From Leuconostoc rapi (GTDB lineage: Bacteria; Bacillota; Bacilli; Lactobacillales; Lactobacillaceae): DNA of 64,000 nt. The position numbers and the translations under genes were made by a program. Of this stretch, positions 6,464-16,179 are shown in pieces. Below the pieces are notes generated by a model. That model was not told the origin of the DNA and searched no databases. It worked only from the letters and a program-made list of their open reading frames with translations. The stretch spans positions 62,001 through 126,000 of the forward strand of contig NZ_JAFBEK010000004.1 of assembly GCF_016908715.1 (NCBI RefSeq). Direction: 5' to 3'. Position 1 is the stretch's first letter, and each line of letters begins with the position of its first letter.

Positions 6464-8092
6464 TTAGTATTCCGCAGACCATTTAGCATCTTGAACAGCC
6501 TGCTTTGGATCATCAATTTTTTCGCGATTAAGCCCTTGTTTTACAACACTTTGCGCTGTAATTTCAGCTATTTTTTGTGAGAATTCAGTTAGATTTGAAA
6601 CGGGAGGTAATACAGCTGCACCTGGTTCATTAACGTCAACTAGACCACCTAGTGCATGGATTGCTGCAGATATGGTTTCTTGTGTCAACAACTTGGCCGT
6701 TGAGGCAACAAGACCAAAACCTAATCCAGGATAAATTAACGCATTATTTCCTTGTCCAATTTTATATGTCACGCCTTTGTAGGTAACATTATCTGCAGGA
6801 ATGCCAGTTGCTATCAAAGCCTTGCCATCAGTCCATTTGATTAAGTTTTCTGCAGTTGCTTCAGCTAACTTTGTCGGATTTGACAAAGGAAAAATAATTG
6901 GACGTTTTGTATTTTGTGCCATCGATTTTACAATGGTTTCTGTGAATGTTCCTGGCTGTGTTGACGTACCGATTAAAACAGTTGGATGTATTTCATCTAC
7001 CACCGCTTGCAAATTATCTAATTGTTCTGAATTAACAAATTCTTCCCGAGAACGCGTGAACGACTTTTGCGCTTCAGTTAAATCTTCAGTATCATCAAAT
7101 AACAATCCCTGTTTATCAACAAGATAGAAATGACTGCGAGCTTCAGCATCGGATAGTCCAGCTTGTTTTAATTCTGAAAAAATTTGATTAACAATTCCCA
7201 TACCAGCCGTGCCGGCACCGAATGTGACAAATTTTTGGTCAACTAATTTTTCTTTTGATATATTTAATGCGCCGAATATGCCTGCTAAAACAATCATTCC
7301 GGTTCCTTGAATATCATCATTAAATGTGGCAATACTGTCTTTATATTTATCTAAAATGACTTGTGCATTTGAACGGCCAAAATCTTCCCAATGCAGTAAT
7401 GATTCTGGGAACAATTTTTGTTCAGCAGCCACAAACTTATCAATAAATTCAAGATACTTTTGACCAGCAATACGTTCATGCTTGTTTCCTAAATACAAAG
7501 GATTTTCCAATAATGTTTTGTTATTAGTACCTGCATCAATGCTTACTGGTAATACTGTCGCTGGGTCAATTCCAGCGGCAGCTGTATAAACCATCAATTT
7601 ACCAACAGCAATATCAACACCATTAACGCCCCAATCCCCCATGCCTAATATGCCTTCAGCATCAGTCACAACCACTAACTTAATATCTCTACCATCAGCA
7701 GCATTTTTCAAAGTGTTTTCAATATTTTCTGGATGATCGACTGACAAAAATGCAGCATTTTGAGGGTTAGTGTAAATTTCATTATATTGTTCAATAGACT
7801 CTGCAACAACAGGATCATAAACAATTGGCATGAATTCTGAAACATGCTGATCCATTAAATGATAGAACAATGTCACATTCTCATTAAATAAGTTCATAAG
7901 AAATATTCTTTTTTCAAGTAAAGGACTTTTCGCCTGAAATTGTTTGTAAGCTTGATCCGCTTGTTCTTCAATCGTTTGCACTTGACTTGGCAATGTACCA
8001 GTTAAACCAAATTGTTCACGTTCGGCTGTAGAAAAAGCCGTGCCCTTATTTAAAAATGGATTACGCAAAATGTTATATCCTGTTGTAGTCAT
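6464..8092 (-). CDS. mleA: Malolactic enzyme
   Basis: 542 residues from the ATG reading [13 protein letters not shown], which has GGAGG just upstream; an upstream in-frame start would add 28 unlikely residues. The fold is that of NAD-malic enzymes: an N-terminal malic domain (with [15 protein letters not shown] and [19 protein letters not shown]) and a C-terminal NAD-binding domain ([14 protein letters not shown]). Catalytic Tyr/Lys and metal-binding FNDDIQGTG segments are present. The enzyme converts L-malate to L-lactate and CO2 using NAD+ and Mn2+ without releasing NADH. A decarboxylating malic enzyme is nearly identical in fold; the mleP and mleR neighbours and the length favour malolactic enzyme. 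Confidence 0.92.
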   Translation of the reverse strand: MTTTGYNILRNPFLNKGTAFSTAEREQFGLTGTLPSQVQTIEEQADQAYKQFQAKSPLLEKRIFLMNLFNENVTLFYHLMDQHVSEFMPIVYDPVVAESIEQYNEIYTNPQNAAFLSVDHPENIENTLKNAADGRDIKLVVVTDAEGILGMGDWGVNGVDIAVGKLMVYTAAAGIDPATVLPVSIDAGTNNKTLLENPLYLGNKHERIAGQKYLEFIDKFVAAEQKLFPESLLHWEDFGRSNAQVILDKYKDSIATFNDDIQGTGMIVLAGIFGALNISKEKLVDQKFVTFGAGTAGMGIVNQIFSELKQAGLSDAEARSHFYLVDKQGLLFDDTEDLTEAQKSFTRSREEFVNSEQLDNLQAVVDEIHPTVLIGTSTQPGTFTETIVKSMAQNTKRPIIFPLSNPTKLAEATAENLIKWTDGKALIATGIPADNVTYKGVTYKIGQGNNALIYPGLGFGLVASTAKLLTQETISAAIHALGGLVDVNEPGAAVLPPVSNLTEFSQKIAEITAQSVVKQGLNREKIDDPKQAVQDAKWSAEY

Positions 8093-8133
8093 GTTATTTC
8101 CTCCAAGAAATTTATATTTTAATTGACAACATA

Positions 8134-8168
8134 TTTGACTATACGCGGTCATTTGTTTTATAGTCAAA
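8134..8168. promoter_or_regulatory. Interrupted palindrome between mleA and mleR, probable MleR operator
   Basis: TTTGACTATA (8134-8143) and TATAGTCAAA (8159-8168) are perfect 10-bp inverted arms around a 15-nt spacer, in the only gap between divergent mleA and mleR. LysR-type regulators bind such dyads. A plus-strand promoter fits exactly on it: TTGACT (8135-8140), 17 nt, TTATAG (8158-8163), toward mleR. A minus-strand TTGACT starts in the other arm toward mleA, so the promoters may be overlapping and mutually exclusive (inference). Confidence 0.7.
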
Positions 8169-8233
8169 CTAGGCATTTACTATAAATTTATTTTATATAC
8201 ATCATGATTAACATTGATATTAAGGGGCTTTTA

Positions 8234-9133
8234 ATGAAGACAGAAGATTTTACATACTTTAATGAATTATATACGAAAAAAAGTTTTACCAAAGTAGCTC
8301 AAACTTTTGGCGTTAGCCAACCATCAATTAGTACAGCATTAAAACGATTGGAAACGTATTTTAAAAGCAAGCTAGTTATCAGGGGGAATTCACAAACTGA
8401 ACTAAAATTTACGCCCGCAGGTGAACAATTATATAAGCATACCAGCTCCATTACGACGGAATTAGATAATGCTTTACACGAATTGAATCACTTGAAATCA
8501 CATATTACAACAATTGGTTTACCACCAATGTTAAAAAGTGCATATTTTGCAAAGATTGCAGTAGCTAGTAAAGAATTTGACAAACGTTTTAATATTAAAA
8601 ATATGCACATTTATGAAGCTGGATCTAATGTGTTGAAAAAGTCTTTGATAGATGGCGAGGTTGACATTGCATTATTAGGGTCACTAAATAGTGACGTCAC
8701 CGATGAATTACTGCAGGAACCTTTTGTACAAGCTAATTTTAAAATTTACGTTTCAAATAAAAATCCCCTTTCAAAAAGGAAAAGTCTATCCTTTGCTGAT
8801 CTAAAATCAGAACACTTTGTCGCGCTAGATTCGAGCTTTATTCATAATCAAGCGATAGCTTATTTTGCCAATGCAGGAAACATCAGGCCAAAATTTTTTA
8901 TGAAAACTTCAGATATCAATTTTTTGATGAATATGGTTTCAGAAAATTTAGGTATCGCCTTGTTGGCTGACATCGTTAAGCCGACAACAGCAGACATCGT
9001 TACCTTACCATTAACAAACGAGAATCAGCCTACATTCATAGGTAGTATTGCATTTAGAAAAAATCACATTCTAACCTCCGAAGAGAAGATGTTGATTACT
9101 ATTCTCTCGCAATATTCACGTACCAAAGAATGA
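8234..9133 (+). CDS. mleR: LysR-type regulator of malolactic fermentation
   Basis: 299 residues from the ATG reading MKTEDFTYF, preceded by AAGGGG at a good distance; an in-frame ATG 10 codons upstream has no ribosome binding site. The N-terminal ~60 residues are the LysR winged helix-turn-helix (SFTKVAQTFGVSQPSISTALKRLE). Residues ~90-295 form the periplasmic-binding-protein-like effector domain. It is divergent from mleA across a perfect dyad, the classical arrangement for a LysR activator, and malate is the likely coinducer. The identification rests on family plus position. Confidence 0.85.
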   Translation: MKTEDFTYFNELYTKKSFTKVAQTFGVSQPSISTALKRLETYFKSKLVIRGNSQTELKFTPAGEQLYKHTSSITTELDNALHELNHLKSHITTIGLPPMLKSAYFAKIAVASKEFDKRFNIKNMHIYEAGSNVLKKSLIDGEVDIALLGSLNSDVTDELLQEPFVQANFKIYVSNKNPLSKRKSLSFADLKSEHFVALDSSFIHNQAIAYFANAGNIRPKFFMKTSDINFLMNMVSENLGIALLADIVKPTTADIVTLPLTNENQPTFIGSIAFRKNHILTSEEKMLITILSQYSRTKE

Positions 9134-9204
9134 AATGATGGTTAACTGGATAAACAATATTTGTTGAAACATTTAAAAATCATAATCAACCACTATCCCC
9201 TCTA

Positions 9205-9244
9205 AAACAAACGGCAAATGATATCTATCATTTGCCGTTTGTTT
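9205..9244. terminator. Bidirectional terminator between mleR and ribH
   Basis: A 19-bp perfect stem (AAACAAACGGCAAATGATA with its complement) around a minimal loop, with T-rich sequence leaving in both directions. It ends both the plus-strand mleR and the minus-strand riboflavin transcript. Confidence 0.85.
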
Positions 9245-9255
9245 TACTATCTAAT

Positions 9256-9729
9256 TTATTCTTCAGAATCGATTTGGTCATATACTGACAACAATTCCAA
9301 CAAACTAATCGCTACTTCTGATCCCTTGTTACCAGCTTTAGCGCCTGATCGATGTTGTGCTTGTTCCAAAGTATCAGTTGTTAACACACCAAAAACAATT
9401 GGGACATTTGAATTTAAGCCAACTTGAGCAATACCATTTGAAGCACCGTTGATAACAAGATCATAGTGATCCGTATCCCCCTTAATTACTGCACCTAACG
9501 TCACAATGCCATCATACTGATTTGTTTGAACCAATTTGTTTGCTGCTAAGGGTATCTCCAGTGCACCTGGCACCCAGATAATGTCAATCGATTCTGATGC
9601 AACACCATGCATGTCTAACGCTTCCTCTGCGCCTTTGATCAATTGCTCAACGATCAATGTATTGAAACGACTAGCCACAATGGCGATACGCCGTGTTTCG
9701 TGATGTACCAACTTACCTTTATATATCAT
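9256..9729 (-). CDS. ribH: 6,7-dimethyl-8-ribityllumazine synthase
   Basis: 157 residues, the usual length of the beta-subunit lumazine synthase. It condenses 5-amino-6-ribitylamino-uracil with 3,4-dihydroxybutanone 4-phosphate. Visible family segments are [50 protein letters not shown] (catalytic His) and [17 protein letters not shown]. It is the last gene of the rib operon, 19 bases after ribBA. The product self-assembles into pentamers or icosahedral shells that can enclose riboflavin synthase. Control is through the FMN riboswitch at the operon head. Confidence 0.95.
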   Translation of the reverse strand: MIYKGKLVHHETRRIAIVASRFNTLIVEQLIKGAEEALDMHGVASESIDIIWVPGALEIPLAANKLVQTNQYDGIVTLGAVIKGDTDHYDLVINGASNGIAQVGLNSNVPIVFGVLTTDTLEQAQHRSGAKAGNKGSEVAISLLELLSVYDQIDSEE

Positions 9730-9748
9730 TAATTTTTTCTCCTAAACA

Positions 9749-10939
9749 TCACAACATGTGATTGAATTTTTCTTTTTTAGTGGTCATATAATTTTTATTG
9801 ATGGTATTAATACCTGTAATTAAAGGAACTTGTGCGACAACTTCAATACCATAATCACTCAACGATTGCATTTTATTGGGGTTATTGGTCAGTAGCTTAA
9901 TTCGAGTTAATCCCGCTAATTTTAAAATCTCAGCCGCTTGCTTGTAATCACGTTCATCCGGTTCATGTCCTAAAGCGATATTGGCATCAAAGGTATCATA
10001 ATGGTTTTCTTGTAGAATATAACTCTTAAGTTTCTCATGGATACCAATGCCACGACCTTCTTGGCGAAGATAGACCACTGCACCACCTTCATGATTAATC
10101 ATATCCAGAGCTGCATCTAATTGTGGGCCACATTCACAACGTAACGATCCAAAAACTTCTCCGGTCAAACATTCTGATTGCAAGCGTACCAACGGAACGT
10201 CTTTAGCAACTATTTGACTACTAATCAATAAATCAGGTTGATCGTTCTTGGTGTCATAAGCTGTTAAATTAAAATCACCATGCGCTGTCGGCAAATGAAC
10301 AGTTGCTTGTTGCTTAATGGAAAACGCTTGATGCGCTTCTCGATAGGCAATCAAATCTCGGATTGATAATTGGACTAAATGATAGGTGTCAGCTAACTGA
10401 TTCAAAGCATCTTCACGAGCCATGGTGCCGTCTGCTGCCAAAATTTCAATAATATAAGCCACTGGCGGTACACCGGCAATCTTAGCCAAATCGACCGCTC
10501 CCTCCGTATGGCCTTGTCTTGACAAAACACCATGATCTTCAGCAACTAAAGGAAAAACATGCCCTGGCGTTTCAAAATCACTTGCCCGACTACTTAGGTT
10601 AGCGAGCTGTTTGATCGTATGCGCACGTTCATAGGCTGACACGCCTGTTGTGCTATCGATATGATCGGCACTGACAGTAAATTTTGTTTGGAATTTTTCA
10701 GAATTTTCTGTTGTCATTTGTCTCAAATTAAGTTGTTGCGCACGATCCTTTGTCATCGGAACGGCCAAAACGCCACGTCCTATTGATAGCGCGCGATTAA
10801 TTGTTTCACCACTTGCAAATGAGGCCAAGCCAACAAGATCGCCTTCATGTTCACGATTTTGATCATCTGTTAAGATGATTAATTGCCCTTTTTTGAGCGA
10901 CTCGACTGCTAAGTTTACTTTTTCAAAGCTAGTTAACAT
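9749..10939 (-). CDS. ribBA: Bifunctional DHBP synthase / GTP cyclohydrolase II
   Basis: 396 residues with two fused domains. Residues 1-~200 are RibB (DDQNREHEGDL acidic metal site, TGVSAYERAHT, GHVFPLVAEDHGVLSRQGHTEGAVDL), making dihydroxybutanone phosphate from ribulose 5-phosphate. Residues ~205-396 are RibA (SECLTGEVFGSLRCECGPQL zinc cysteines, VYLRQEGRGIG), opening GTP for the pyrimidine branch. Both starting branches of riboflavin synthesis are thus on one polypeptide, as in most Firmicutes. The ATG is next to the ribE stop, suggesting translational coupling. Confidence 0.95.
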   Translation of the reverse strand: MLTSFEKVNLAVESLKKGQLIILTDDQNREHEGDLVGLASFASGETINRALSIGRGVLAVPMTKDRAQQLNLRQMTTENSEKFQTKFTVSADHIDSTTGVSAYERAHTIKQLANLSSRASDFETPGHVFPLVAEDHGVLSRQGHTEGAVDLAKIAGVPPVAYIIEILAADGTMAREDALNQLADTYHLVQLSIRDLIAYREAHQAFSIKQQATVHLPTAHGDFNLTAYDTKNDQPDLLISSQIVAKDVPLVRLQSECLTGEVFGSLRCECGPQLDAALDMINHEGGAVVYLRQEGRGIGIHEKLKSYILQENHYDTFDANIALGHEPDERDYKQAAEILKLAGLTRIKLLTNNPNKMQSLSDYGIEVVAQVPLITGINTINKNYMTTKKEKFNHML

Positions 10940-10940
10940 A

Positions 10941-11531
10941 CTAATCCTCCTGATTTAAGTATTTTGCTAAAATATCCGTTTCAATATTCACTCGATCATT
11001 TACTTCAAGTGAGTCTAGGTTTGTATGTGTTAATGTATAGGGAATTAAACCAATTTGAAAAGTATCATTTAACGTTTTCACGACAGTTAAACTAACACCC
11101 GATATAGTGATCGATCCTTTGGCAACAATTTGCCGCATGCTTTGATTGTGCCCTACTTTAAAAGTAAGCATGACTGTCTCATCTATCTGCCATCTGTTAA
11201 TCACTTGTGCAGTAGTGTCAACGTGTCCTAAAACAAAATGACCATCAAAGCGTTCTGATGCCAAAATAGCCTTTTCAAGATTAACGCGTTGTCCGACACG
11301 ATAATTTTGAACAATCGTTGTTTCAAATGTGGGCATCATAATATCAAAATCAGCATAATTTTGTTCAGATGCAATCATCGTCAGACAAACGCCGTCTACC
11401 ATGATGCTAGCGCCCAATGCGCTATCACTAAAATAATTTGTTTCGGTTGAAATTCGCAACCGCATGTTTTTGTCATTGATTAACATCATATTTTCTAATT
11501 GACCAATGTTTTGTGTTATACCAGTAAACAT
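10941..11531 (-). CDS. ribE: Riboflavin synthase, alpha subunit
   Basis: 196 residues with the two lumazine-binding repeats of the trimeric enzyme: the first begins MFTGITQNIGQL, the second begins near FVLGHVDTTAQV. The SALGASIMVDGVCLTMI and GSITISGVSLTVV segments are the paired active-site motifs. It dismutates two molecules of dimethyl-ribityllumazine into riboflavin and the pyrimidine precursor. Position is second in the operon, 12 bases after ribD. Length and motifs are ordinary. The symbol follows Bacillus ribE/ribB usage, which varies between organisms. Confidence 0.95.
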   Translation of the reverse strand: MFTGITQNIGQLENMMLINDKNMRLRISTETNYFSDSALGASIMVDGVCLTMIASEQNYADFDIMMPTFETTIVQNYRVGQRVNLEKAILASERFDGHFVLGHVDTTAQVINRWQIDETVMLTFKVGHNQSMRQIVAKGSITISGVSLTVVKTLNDTFQIGLIPYTLTHTNLDSLEVNDRVNIETDILAKYLNQED

Positions 11532-11543
11532 ACTTACGCCTCC

Positions 11544-12560
11544 TTAATCATTGATATAACGTCTCTTCACTGCATTACCAACGCGTGTTTCTGATTCAGG
11601 CATTTGCTTGCATATCACGCCTGGTACACCGCTACCTAATGTCACATCTGTTTCATAAATCAACTTTTCTTGCCACAGATTTTCTGCTATGAATGCGTTC
11701 ATGAGTTTCGGACCGCCCTCAATCATGACAGATTGAATATTTTGTTGGGCCAAATGTCGCAACACGCCCGCCAAACCATGAGTCATCAGATAAACGTTGT
11801 GGCTTTGATTAGCAAATGCCATATTCTCAGTATAAATAATCCAACGATTAGAAAAATCAAAATGATTGTTTTGTAACCGACCACGTCGATCAATAACAAC
11901 GCGCATGGGCTGCTGATGACCACTATCAACTAATCTAATCGTCAGTTGCGGTTTATCAACCAAAAAAGTCTCACTGCCAATCATAATAGCACTTCTTTTC
12001 GCGCGCTCTTGATGAACATCTATATCGGCACGATCGTCAGTTAATTTTGTACGTTTGTGATGACCCGATGACACAAAACCATCTTTTGATACAACTAATT
12101 TCAACTGGACATAAGGTTTTTTTGATTGAAAATAATAGTAAAATTCTGGATTAAGACATGCGCTGTGATTTGTATGCAAAACGGCCACTTCAACACCTGA
12201 AGCTTTTAACAAAGCAACACCCTGACCATTCGTTGTAGGATTTGGATCAATACTGCCAATAACGACTCGTCTGAGGCCCCATGTTGACATTGCCTTGGCA
12301 CATGAACCGACTTTACCAGATGATGAACAAGGCTCCAACGTAACATACATCGTTGCACCAATTATTTGATTTTTATCTTTCAAATGATTAAACGCGTTAA
12401 TTTCAGCATGTGCTTGACCAAATACATCATGGTAACCCGTCGCGATAATTTGATTATTCTGGACGATAATTGCACCAACACGTGGATTCTCAAAAGTCTT
12501 GTAAGCAACTGCTTTAGTTGCTTCTTGAGCAGCTAAAGCCATAAATGTTAAATCATTCAT
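11544..12560 (-). CDS. ribD: Bifunctional pyrimidine deaminase/reductase
   Basis: 338 residues. The N-terminal ~145 residues are a cytidine-deaminase-fold zinc domain (HAEINAF, then TLEPCSSSGKVGSCAKA with the zinc cysteines). The C-terminal ~190 residues are the NADPH-dependent reductase (KLVVSKDGF, IMIGSETFLVDKPQLTIR, MIEGGPKLMNAFI). Together they perform the second and third steps of the GTP branch. GGAGG lies directly before the ATG, just after the riboswitch terminator. First gene of the riboflavin operon. Confidence 0.95.
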   Translation of the reverse strand: MNDLTFMALAAQEATKAVAYKTFENPRVGAIIVQNNQIIATGYHDVFGQAHAEINAFNHLKDKNQIIGATMYVTLEPCSSSGKVGSCAKAMSTWGLRRVVIGSIDPNPTTNGQGVALLKASGVEVAVLHTNHSACLNPEFYYYFQSKKPYVQLKLVVSKDGFVSSGHHKRTKLTDDRADIDVHQERAKRSAIMIGSETFLVDKPQLTIRLVDSGHQQPMRVVIDRRGRLQNNHFDFSNRWIIYTENMAFANQSHNVYLMTHGLAGVLRHLAQQNIQSVMIEGGPKLMNAFIAENLWQEKLIYETDVTLGSGVPGVICKQMPESETRVGNAVKRRYIND

Positions 12561-12583
12561 CTTTCACCTCCTGAATTGTTAGA

Positions 12584-12620
12584 ACAAAAAACCCGATGTG
12601 TCATGAATACACATCGGGTT
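12584..12620 (-). terminator. Riboswitch expression-platform terminator
   Basis: AACCCGATGTGT pairs with ACACATCGGGTT around a 7-base loop, followed on the minus strand by six T. It lies between the FMN aptamer and ribD, so it is the regulated terminator that FMN binding should favour. Confidence 0.88.
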
Positions 12621-12680
12621 ATGATAGTTTAGGTCAATTCAAAAAAGTTTGATACATAAAAAGCATCAAAACGATTCTAA

Positions 12681-12824
12681 ATCTTCTCCCATCCAGACTT
12701 TAACTGTCGGTCACAGAATTTCACTGTGTCAACAAGACATTCAAAATGTCTCGTTCACGGACTAAGGTACATGATACACATACCATCACCGTCGGTCGGG
12801 AATTACGCCCTGCCCCGAAGATTA
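12681..12824 (-). ncRNA. FMN riboswitch (RFN element)
   Basis: On the minus strand the RNA shows the conserved RFN blocks in order: CTTCGGGGCAGGG, then ATTCCCGACCGACGGTGATG, AGTCCGTGA, a variable arm (ACATTTTGAATGT), GTGAAATTCTGTGACCGACAGT and finally AGTCTGGATGGGAGAAGA. It precedes ribD by about 120 bases with an intrinsic terminator between. High FMN should stabilise the aptamer and permit termination, switching off riboflavin synthesis. Confidence 0.96.
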
Positions 12825-12840
12825 TTGTTTAACAGTTTAA

Positions 12841-12869
12841 ATACTAACAGCAATGTACTTTCTAGTCAA
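12841..12869 (-). promoter_or_regulatory. Promoter of the riboflavin operon
   Basis: Minus strand: TTGACT (12869-12864), 17-nt spacer, TAGTAT (12846-12841). Transcription would start about 10 bases before the riboswitch aptamer. Confidence 0.7.
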
Positions 12870-12928
12870 TAAAATTATTTTTATTATCTCGCATGATGAC
12901 CGTTAACCGATGACTTAATATTTCAAAT

Positions 12929-12966
12929 TGTAAGCGCTTGCATATATCATTCTTTGGGTTTATACT
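12929..12966 (+). promoter_or_regulatory. Promoter with overlapping cre site
   Basis: TGTAAGCGCTTGCA at 12929-12942 fits the CcpA cre consensus. It overlaps the -35 TTGCAT (12938-12943); 17 nt later lies the -10 TATACT (12961-12966). Carbon catabolite repression of the following glucosidase/transporter operon is expected. Confidence 0.8.
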
Positions 12967-12983
12967 ATAGCTGAACAGATAAA

Positions 12984-12995
12984 TGGAACGTTCCA
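12984..12995 (+). promoter_or_regulatory. Palindromic operator, probably for the local LacI regulator
   Basis: TGGAACGTTCCA is a perfect 12-bp palindrome with the central CG typical of LacI/GalR-family operators. It lies about 18 bp downstream of the -10 box and 22 bp before the glucosidase ATG, so repressor binding would block elongation. The LacI-type gene at the end of the same operon is the obvious candidate (inference). Confidence 0.7.
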
Positions 12996-13017
12996 AGTAC
13001 AAGAAGAGAGGTCTAAT

Positions 13018-14721
13018 ATGTCTAAACAAAAATGGTGGCAAAACGCTGTTGTCTATCAAGTTTACCCGAAAAGCTTTCAAGATAGCGACAACGATGGTAT
13101 TGGGGATATACGCGGTATTATTAATCGACTAGATTATATTGCGCAACTTGGTGTTGATGTCATTTGGCTTAACCCAATTTATAAAACACCAGATATTGAT
13201 GGTGGCTATGATATTTCAGATTATCAAGATATCAATCCCACCTTTGGTAACATGTCAGATTTTGAGGAATTACTTGCCAAGGCGCATGCGCGCCATTTAA
13301 AAATCATGATGGATCTTGTCGTGAATCATAGTTCGTTTGAACATGACTGGTTTAAAAAAAGTTTAGCCAGTTCAGAACCAGATAATCAGTATCGTGATTA
13401 TTACATTTGGCGTGATCCTGTTGACGGACATGAACCAAATAATTGGGGATCATTTTTCTCAGGACCAGCATGGACTTATGATGAACAATCTGGTCAATAC
13501 TACTTACATTTATTCGCAAAAGAACAACCAGACTTAAATTGGGAAAATCCAGACGTCAGAAATAATATTTTTGATATGATGAATTGGTGGGCTACCAAGG
13601 GTATTGATGGTTTTCGAATGGATGTTATCTCCCTACTTTCCAAACCAGAAGGCTTACCTGATGCACCATTAGTAGACGATCAAGTTTACGGCGATTCCGG
13701 TGCAATGGTCGCCAACGGCTCACATGTTCATGAATATCTCCAAGAAATGAATAAAAAAGTGCTATCCAAACATGACTGGATTACTGTGGGTGAGACAGCT
13801 GGTGTCACTACTGAAGAGGCACAGAAGTATGCCAACGTTGACGATAGTGAATTAAATATGGTCTTCCAATTTGAACATGTGAGCTTGGATGGTAATACAA
13901 ATCCAGCACTTGGTAAGTGGTCCGATCGCCGTGTCACCTTACCTGATCTGCGTGCAAATTTAGTAAAATGGCAGAAGAGTCTCGCAGGTAAAGCATGGAA
14001 CAGTCTGTATTGGAATAACCATGATCAACCTCGTACCGTGTCTCGATTTGGCAATGATTCAGCAGAATTCAGAGTATTGTCTGCCAAAATGCTAGCGGCT
14101 GTTCTACATTTCATGCAAGGCACCCCTTACATTTTTCAAGGTGAGGAATTGGGCATGACCAATGCGAACTATCAAACATTGTCACAATATCGTGATTTAG
14201 AAACACTAAATATTTATGAAGATGCCGTCAATAAGACGCACCTCGTTGAACCAGAAACCATGTTAAATTATCTCAGGGCACGTTCAAGAGATAATTCCCG
14301 GACGCCAATGCAGTGGAATAATCAGCATAACGCAGGATTTAGTGAACATGAGCCTTGGCTTGAGGTTAATCTTAATTATCAACAAATCAACGCTGAAGCG
14401 GCATTATCTGACAAAAACTCTGTTTTACATTTTTATAAACATTTGATTGATTTACGACATACGCTACCTGTCATCACTGATGGCCAATTTGATCTGGTGA
14501 TAGGTAATGAAGATGACGCTGATGTTTTTGCTTATCACCGTTATGATGATTCACAAACCTTATTAATCATTGCTAACTTCACTGATAAGTCGCTTAATCG
14601 TCATTACGAGTTACCAGATGAACACGAATTACTGATTCAAAATTATCAAAATGATCAAGGCGATACCTTACGCCCATATGAAGTCAAAGCTTATCGCTAC
14701 AACACTAAAATTACACATTGA
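13018..14721 (+). CDS. GH13 alpha-1,6-glucosidase (oligo-1,6-glucosidase / DexB type)
   Basis: 567 residues, full length for GH13 subfamily 31. Motifs in order: LVVNHSS, GFRMDVI with the nucleophile Asp, TVGETAGV with the acid/base Glu, and NNHDQPR with the transition-state Asp. The Val after the nucleophile is the residue associated with alpha-1,6 rather than alpha-1,4 specificity in this subfamily. No signal peptide, so it is cytoplasmic and probably cleaves isomaltose or isomalto-oligosaccharides. AGAGAGG precedes the ATG. First gene of an operon with a sugar transporter and a LacI regulator; a cre site and a palindromic operator lie upstream. Exact substrate (dextran oligomers, isomaltose, panose) is inferred. 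Confidence 0.9.
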   Translation: MSKQKWWQNAVVYQVYPKSFQDSDNDGIGDIRGIINRLDYIAQLGVDVIWLNPIYKTPDIDGGYDISDYQDINPTFGNMSDFEELLAKAHARHLKIMMDLVVNHSSFEHDWFKKSLASSEPDNQYRDYYIWRDPVDGHEPNNWGSFFSGPAWTYDEQSGQYYLHLFAKEQPDLNWENPDVRNNIFDMMNWWATKGIDGFRMDVISLLSKPEGLPDAPLVDDQVYGDSGAMVANGSHVHEYLQEMNKKVLSKHDWITVGETAGVTTEEAQKYANVDDSELNMVFQFEHVSLDGNTNPALGKWSDRRVTLPDLRANLVKWQKSLAGKAWNSLYWNNHDQPRTVSRFGNDSAEFRVLSAKMLAAVLHFMQGTPYIFQGEELGMTNANYQTLSQYRDLETLNIYEDAVNKTHLVEPETMLNYLRARSRDNSRTPMQWNNQHNAGFSEHEPWLEVNLNYQQINAEAALSDKNSVLHFYKHLIDLRHTLPVITDGQFDLVIGNEDDADVFAYHRYDDSQTLLIIANFTDKSLNRHYELPDEHELLIQNYQNDQGDTLRPYEVKAYRYNTKITH

Positions 14722-14742
14722 TATTAAAAAAAGAAGGTTAAT

Positions 14743-16157
14743 ATGATGACAAGTAATAATAATGTGGTTCAAAATCAGCAAGTTACAGGAAAACTACCGT
14801 GGAATGAGCGCTTTAGCTATGGTCTGAGTGATTTTGCCTGCAGCTTCACATTTAGTTTAATCGGCACCTACTTAATGTATTTTTACACCGACGTTTTTGG
14901 TATCTCGGCAGCTGCCGTCGGTACATTAATGTTAGTTGCGCGTGTTATTGATGCATTAGACGGCCCATTTTGGGCATTATGATTGATCACACACATACAA
15001 AATGGGGACGTAGCCGTCCTTACTTACTGTGGTTCAACGCGCCTTTCACAATTTTCACGATTCTCTGCTTTACAACACCTGATCTACCTATGAATTGGAA
15101 AATTGTTTGGGCATATGTCACCTATATCGGTATCGATGTTCTTTATTCCGCAGTCAATATTCCGCTCACCTCTATTTTGCCTAGTATGACCTCTAATCCA
15201 GATGAACGTGTACTGCTATCGACAATTCGCTCACTATTTTCTAACTTTGGCGGTACCTTAATTTCAGTTATTGCACTGCCCTTAGTAACATTATTTGGGG
15301 GAACGAATAACCCTAGGCGTGGCTTCTTCTGGTTAGCAGTTATGGCCGGACTCGTATTCTTTGTTATCTATCTAATTGTGTTTGCAAACATCCGTGAACA
15401 TGTTAAGACACGCCAATCTGAAAAGCCCCTACCTATCAAAACATCATTAAAGGCGCTAAAAAATAACTGGCCTTGGGTCATCGTTGTCGGCTTAAACTTT
15501 ATCTATTGGTTAGGGATGCAAACCAAGGGACAAGTGACAATTTATTTCTTCAAGTACAATCTAGACAAACCCGGACTTGTTTCGTTAGCCCTATTCTTTA
15601 ATGCAGTCGGACTGATATCAGTCTTTTTCACACCTTATGTCGTCACTAAACTTGGCAAAAAGAGAACTTTGTTGACAGGATTAGGAATTAGTATTGGCGG
15701 TCAACTTATTCTTGGATTGGGTGCACAATTACTTAATATTCCAATTGTTATTATCGGTACTATTGTCGGAAACTTTGGTAATGGCTTTGTCGGCGCATTA
15801 ATCGCCGTACTATTAGCAGATGCTGTTGATTATGGTGAATGGAAAAATAATGTTCGAGCCGAAGGTATCGTCACTTCAGCATCTAGTTTCACAGCCAAAT
15901 TTGGTATGGGTATTGGTGGCGCAATTACAGGTATGCTCCTATCTGCTGGTCACTATGCGCCGAATAAAGTTCAAAGTGCTTCTGCCCTATTTAGTATCGA
16001 AGCCAACTATGTCTGGGTTCCTCTAATTGCGCTTGTTATTTCGTTTATCCTTATTCTTCTTTACCGCTTAACACCCGAACGAGAAAAGTTAATGCGCCGT
16101 GATTTGACCTTAAAGCATAGTCGTGAAGATCAAGAAGATCTCAACTCAGCACTATAA
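14743..16157 (+). pseudogene. GPH-family sugar:cation symporter, frameshifted
   Basis: The first 79 codons (N-terminus and first membrane segments, ending ARVIDALDGPFW) and the following ~392 codons (from GIMIDHTHTKWGRSRPY) are two parts of one glycoside-pentoside-hexuronide transporter of about 470 residues. They are split by a single-base loss at TTTTGGGC (14968-14975); one more G would restore the expected DGPFWGIMIDH. About 12 membrane helices are predicted in total. Beside an intracellular alpha-1,6-glucosidase it should import isomaltose-type sugars. The distal part has no good start of its own, so the protein is probably inactive unless the frame is corrected, expression is phase-variable, or the base is a sequencing error. 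Confidence 0.85.
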
Positions 16158-16179
16158 AATCAATAGAAAGGAAACCACC

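Noticed and set aside
14970-16157. Second part of the transporter as an independent gene
   Set aside because: It begins in the middle of a conserved transporter motif, has only a TTG and no ribosome binding site; it is the rest of a frameshifted gene.
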